From DATKCT01 sp035513055 (GTDB lineage: Bacteria; Verrucomicrobiota; Verrucomicrobiia; Verrucomicrobiales; DEV007), in contig DATKCT010000149.1 in NCBI GenBank assembly GCA_035513055.1, positions 1 to 64,000 on the forward strand: DNA of 64,000 nucleotides, in the 5' to 3' direction. The position numbers and the translations under genes are program-made. The notes below the pieces were generated by a model that was given only the letters and a program-made list of their open reading frames with translations, was not told where the DNA came from and made no database searches. This document shows, in pieces, positions 60,666 through 64,000 of the stretch. Positions within the stretch are counted from its first letter, which is position 1, and every line of letters starts with the position of its first letter.

Positions 60666-60682
60666 CTAGCCCGCATTTCTCA
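60666..60682 (-). repeat. Dispersed motif at the truncation point of the TrmH fragment
   Basis: On the minus strand the sequence reads tatgagaaatgcgggctag. It supplies the stop codon of the TrmH fragment. Its orientation relative to that gene is opposite to the copies at leuD, mlaD and ppdK. Confidence 0.55.
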
Positions 60683-60851
60683 TAGGCCCATTGAAATTCA
60701 AGTGACGCCCCCTATCAATCGTGAAGATAAAGGAAGCGCCCAGAATGTAAGCGCTGCTCCAGAGAGTACCGGCGTTGGGTTGGATCTCCGAATTCAAGAT
60801 TCCTACTCCAAAAAAGCCGTCGGATTCGTACTGTTGTTTGAGGCGGGTCAT
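60666..60851 (-). pseudogene. TrmH/SpoU-type RNA methyltransferase, 5' fragment
   Basis: ATG 60851 gives MTRLKQQYESDGFFGVGIL, then AGTLWSSAYILGASFIFTI. The phrase with GTLW..A..LGASFIFTI is the N-terminal part of the small TrmH-family RNA 2'-O-methyltransferase. Homology stops after FIFTI and the frame runs into the dispersed motif (gagaaatgcgggctag), whose TAG ends it. About 70% of the expected protein is missing. Confidence 0.55.
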
Positions 60852-60912
60852 GCTTCATACAGCCTACGGGCCTCCATCAAATGAAAGACGGCGATTCCGA
60901 AGCCGCAAGCCC

Positions 60913-63900
60913 TCACTCCTGTCCGGTTCCCGTCAGCGCGAGCGCCGGGTCGGCGCCGATTGTGCCGGTCAGGCCTTCGCGATACTCCTGCGAGTCAACA
61001 GAGTCGAGCATCGAGCGAGCCTGGTCGAGGCGGTCGCCGATGCGCAGACGTTCCAGCTCGGTTTCGTAGACAGGCTTTTCCAGGAACCCCTCTAGGTAGG
61101 CGACGTGCCGGCGCCAGAGCCGCCGGTCGACGGCGGCCTGGGCGTCGAGCCGCGCGGCATACCAATCGGAGGCGAACAGCGCTTCGCGGGTGAAGAGGAA
61201 GCGGAGTTCCGGATCGCGTTCGGTCTTTCCCTCGAAGGCGCCGTGGGCCATGATGTGCAGCAGCGCCTTGAGCGGAGGGCAGGCCAGTTCGACTGAGCCG
61301 TCCTCGAAGTAGTTCCGCGCCACTCGCTCCTGGGTTTCCGTGATGTTCCGCATCCCATCAGCAAAATCTTCGAGCGACTGCAGTTCCGGGCGCAGCATCT
61401 CGGCCGTGAACACGGTATCGGGAGCCGAGAACACCCGTCCGAAGAAAGTGGCCACGAAGGTCTCTGTGATCCGGTATCCCAACCTCGACGCCAGCACGGT
61501 CCGGCCTCCATGCTCGAAGTCCTCGACTTTCTCGAGGAACCCTTCGCGGATCAGGTAGGCGGGGTCGCGTTCGGGGATGAACATCCGGCACCAAACTTCG
61601 GGGGCCAGCAGCGAGATGTCGTGGTCGAACCGGAACCGGCTGCCGATGTGGCCGGCCGCCGTGGTGAAGCCGTGATATTCCGTTAGAATGAAAGAGACCA
61701 GAGCTGCGTTCAGATCGTGCACTGGGAGCAAGGCGTTGAACGGACCCTTGGTCAGGGCGCCCTCCGACCCGGCGCCAGTCGTGGAAGGCGACTCTCCCGT
61801 CAGCGAGGCCACGAAGTCCATGAACAGCTCGGGCAACTCCTGATAGTGCACCGGGCCGTAAACGGCCAGCGGCCGGATTCCGGCGACCGGGTCGGCCGGA
61901 TTGTTGCGCCGGCCCCCGAGCACGGCATTGACCGGCGAGAGAACCGGAGCGTCCGCGGACAAACGCCGGTAGAGGCGGGCGCCCAACTTGGCCAGGTAAG
62001 TCGCCCGGGGATTCTCCAAGTCCGGCCGGTTCTGAAGATAGCGCGGATTCTCGGTCGGTTTCCCGCCCACCAAACGGGGCAGGTGTGGGGAAATGACGTA
62101 GTCAGGCGATGCCGCAGCGGCGAAGGCCCGCAGGCGTTCCTGCATGGGAACCGTGAACTGCTCGAACCGGATGGCGTCCCGCACGGTGGCCAAGGCCTCG
62201 GGTCGCGTGATCGGTTCATAGTTAGAAAAAAAGACGCCGCTTTGAGCGAAGTCCCACTCGGTCTTCTTGTCGTAACCGCGCACCACGGCGTCGTCGGGAC
62301 GTTGGAAGAGCCGGTATTCACAATTCTTGACGAACTTGAGCGACGGATTGGTGAGATCAGGATGGGCTCCCGTGAGGGCGGCGGCGGGAACGACGGTCGA
62401 GGCGGAGATATCGTCCTCGGTCTGCACCTTCGCGGCGGGGGCGAAGTCTTTGCGCAGGGAAAACGTGCGCCACGTGCCGTCCTCGGCAAAGCCGACGCGG
62501 AGGTACTGGGAGACGAGCCGCTGGCGCCGGTAGATGAGCGTGTTTCCCTGACCGCCGTCGATCAAGTCGACGGTGAACCGGCGCCGCCACGTTTCGAACT
62601 CGCCCCAGTCCGGTTGGTAGAGCCGTTTGATGAGGAAAACGAGGTCGCGCACAGAGTTCGGGACGGCGGCGAGCCAGGCGTTGTAGTCATCGGTGTAGGC
62701 TGGATTCGGGGTGAGCAACCGGATCACCGACCCGAGCGAGCGCTCGGCCGAAAGAAACGGCCGCGACGGTTTGTTAGGATCGAGCGGCCGTTGATAGCGG
62801 TCGCCGTAGTCGCGGCGGATGATCGCCCAGGCCTGCTCCAAGTCGGCCGCCAGATTCTGCACGACAATCGGGCCGGCAATCATGGCGTCCGAGAGCGACT
62901 TCGATATCTCGGACTTTCCGCCGCCTGAAACCGTGCACGGCTTGTGACAAAATGTTCCCTCCGCGTTCGTCCCCACAAGCCTCCAACGCTGGCCCTGGGA
63001 AGGCTTGCGCATTTCCACTTTGTAGCCGGACGGCAACAGGTAAGTGCGATCCGGTTGAAGCGAAATCCGCTGCGCTCCGGCTGCGTTTTGCCAGGTGACG
63101 GACTGGCCGTGCAGGTCGATCCGCACATCCTCGGGCACGTAGAGTATGTCGGGGTACATGCGGTCAATGCCGTAACCCTCCGGCTGAAGATCGATGAACT
63201 CTCCAATTCGTTCGACAACGCCGGCAAAGGTGTGGTCGCCAGGGCGGTTCTCCTGATAATCGGAGAGCACAAACCGCTCGCCCAGGTCGAACGCGGGAAA
63301 TGCAAGAGCGCCGCCAGCATGCTCCTCTTCGCAGTTGCCGGCGAGATTGGCGGCGTAGGAGATCTGGGTTTTGACCTCCTTCTTGCAGTAGCCGTAATAG
63401 TTATCGGCGATCAGGGTGACAATCGTGCCCCCCGCGTCGCGGGCCGTGATCTTGAAGGCCCCTCCTCCGTTGTAAAGCTCATCCTCCGATTTCCAGCACA
63501 TGCCGTCCCGGAGCTGACGTTCCGTGGCATGCGACGCATGCGGCAAACCCAGTTCTTGCTTTGTCAGTCCGATGAGGTGAGGCGCCAGGATGACGCAGCC
63601 GGAGTGGCCCGTCCAGTGGACGACGTCGAGGCGGGCATCGTTCTCCGGCAGGTACGGATCGCCGGCATTGCCGAAGATCGACTCCACAAAGTCGAGGTTC
63701 GAAACGAGATTCCCCGGCGCAAAGAACCGGACTTCCATCGATTTCTCCGGCGTTACACCCGGCACTTCCGGAGAAACCACCGGGCGTAGAAGGAGGGAAA
63801 CAAAGACCCGCGCCGGATGCGGCGAAGTGCCCGTGAACGGGAGCACCATCAGCTCGCCGGGCGGATCGAGCGCTTGCCGAAGAAGGCGGGCGAAGGTCCC

Positions 63901-64000
63901 TTTGGGAACCGAGGCTTTATCGGCTGGCGCCGGCAGCCCCCCTTCGGCCACGTGGAAAACGCCCTCGGTGGTCCGCCGGTCAGCGCGGGGGTTGTGGCAC
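60913..64000 (-). CDS. Very large conserved-type protein of unknown function, partial (5' end outside window)
   Basis: The frame is open to the right edge: 1012 residues from GTG 63951, plus HNPRADRRTTEGVFHVAEGG further upstream, which already looks conserved. The true start is therefore beyond 64000. No TM or signal is visible in the part present. Ordered, probably conserved segments are FVESIFGNAGDPYLPEND, LDVVHWTGHSGCVILAPHL, IADNYYGYCKKEVKTQISYA, NLAGNCEEEHAGGALAFPAF and ILYVPEDVRIDLHGQSVTW. The C-terminal 120 residues are helical and charged. I remember similar long proteins annotated only as hypothetical. The many Cys, His and Gly-Asn motifs in the N-terminal third suggest an enzyme; no function is claimed. 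Confidence 0.8.
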   Translation of the reverse strand, partial: CHNPRADRRTTEGVFHVAEGGLPAPADKASVPKGTFARLLRQALDPPGELMVLPFTGTSPHPARVFVSLLLRPVVSPEVPGVTPEKSMEVRFFAPGNLVSNLDFVESIFGNAGDPYLPENDARLDVVHWTGHSGCVILAPHLIGLTKQELGLPHASHATERQLRDGMCWKSEDELYNGGGAFKITARDAGGTIVTLIADNYYGYCKKEVKTQISYAANLAGNCEEEHAGGALAFPAFDLGERFVLSDYQENRPGDHTFAGVVERIGEFIDLQPEGYGIDRMYPDILYVPEDVRIDLHGQSVTWQNAAGAQRISLQPDRTYLLPSGYKVEMRKPSQGQRWRLVGTNAEGTFCHKPCTVSGGGKSEISKSLSDAMIAGPIVVQNLAADLEQAWAIIRRDYGDRYQRPLDPNKPSRPFLSAERSLGSVIRLLTPNPAYTDDYNAWLAAVPNSVRDLVFLIKRLYQPDWGEFETWRRRFTVDLIDGGQGNTLIYRRQRLVSQYLRVGFAEDGTWRTFSLRKDFAPAAKVQTEDDISASTVVPAAALTGAHPDLTNPSLKFVKNCEYRLFQRPDDAVVRGYDKKTEWDFAQSGVFFSNYEPITRPEALATVRDAIRFEQFTVPMQERLRAFAAAASPDYVISPHLPRLVGGKPTENPRYLQNRPDLENPRATYLAKLGARLYRRLSADAPVLSPVNAVLGGRRNNPADPVAGIRPLAVYGPVHYQELPELFMDFVASLTGESPSTTGAGSEGALTKGPFNALLPVHDLNAALVSFILTEYHGFTTAAGHIGSRFRFDHDISLLAPEVWCRMFIPERDPAYLIREGFLEKVEDFEHGGRTVLASRLGYRITETFVATFFGRVFSAPDTVFTAEMLRPELQSLEDFADGMRNITETQERVARNYFEDGSVELACPPLKALLHIMAHGAFEGKTERDPELRFLFTREALFASDWYAARLDAQAAVDRRLWRRHVAYLEGFLEKPVYETELERLRIGDRLDQARSMLDSVDSQEYREGLTGTIGADPALALTGTGQE

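Overview
The window is high-GC bacterial DNA whose gene content points to the Verrucomicrobiota or another member of the PVC superphylum. The evidence is a DUF1501 Tat-exported protein, a planctomycete-type cytochrome c (PSCyt1), a cupredoxin/cytochrome c/beta-propeller cluster, a didermal envelope gene set (lpxD, skp, bamA, mlaEFD), a Verrucomicrobia-like Dxs and several short dispersed intergenic repeats. The phylum is inferred from protein families; there is no rRNA in the window. I found no tRNA, rRNA or CRISPR array.

Bases 1-7055 are accessory DNA and look like the remains of an integrated plasmid or conjugative element. The 5' end of an IS3-type transposase sits at the left edge. It is followed on the minus strand by a broken unknown gene, an intact three-segment membrane protein, a double-HTH/Dam adenine methylase gene split by a frameshift, an ArdC-type antirestriction gene with an out-of-frame internal deletion, and a RepA-like replication initiator with an internal TAA. 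Strong hairpins lie between these genes. An exported phosphodiesterase gene (3666-4769) is bracketed by inverted copies of a repeat whose 36-bp core does not share the inversion.

Bases 7097-19281 hold a membrane-anchored alpha/beta hydrolase, a ferritin-like diiron protein with a palindrome over its start, a 2-hydroxyacid dehydrogenase, a small MITE-like element, the DUF1501 protein and an orphan A-T-C NRPS-like protein. They also hold a UDP-sugar epimerase coupled to a spermidine-synthase-like protein, and the start of the envelope cluster. The envelope genes run leftwards as bamA, skp, lpxD (21763-17519), downstream of leuC-leuD (24238-22165).

Bases 24420-36026 hold a DnaQ-like nuclease and a four-gene extracytoplasmic redox cluster ending in a clear terminator. 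They continue with dprA, a type IA topoisomerase, and a membrane hydrolase translationally coupled to the upstream trpB (36023-37237). A repeat-rich gap of about 0.9 kb follows. Next on the minus strand are ppdK, ubiE/menG and mlaE-mlaF-mlaD.

Bases 44689-56044 are mostly housekeeping genes on the plus strand: an NtrB/NtrC-like two-component pair, a GT-C-like membrane protein, xseB-dxs, coaD, and cdsA-dxr. Minus-strand psd and a secretin-like small protein interrupt the run. Dxs and Dxr are the first two enzymes of the MEP isoprenoid route; CdsA and Psd act in phospholipid synthesis.

The right end (56022-64000) has a zinc alcohol dehydrogenase, a soluble PQQ-type sugar dehydrogenase, a cystathionine-gamma-synthase-like PLP enzyme, remnants of GxxExxY and TrmH-type genes, a 46-bp tandem repeat, and a very large unrecognised protein that runs off the window.
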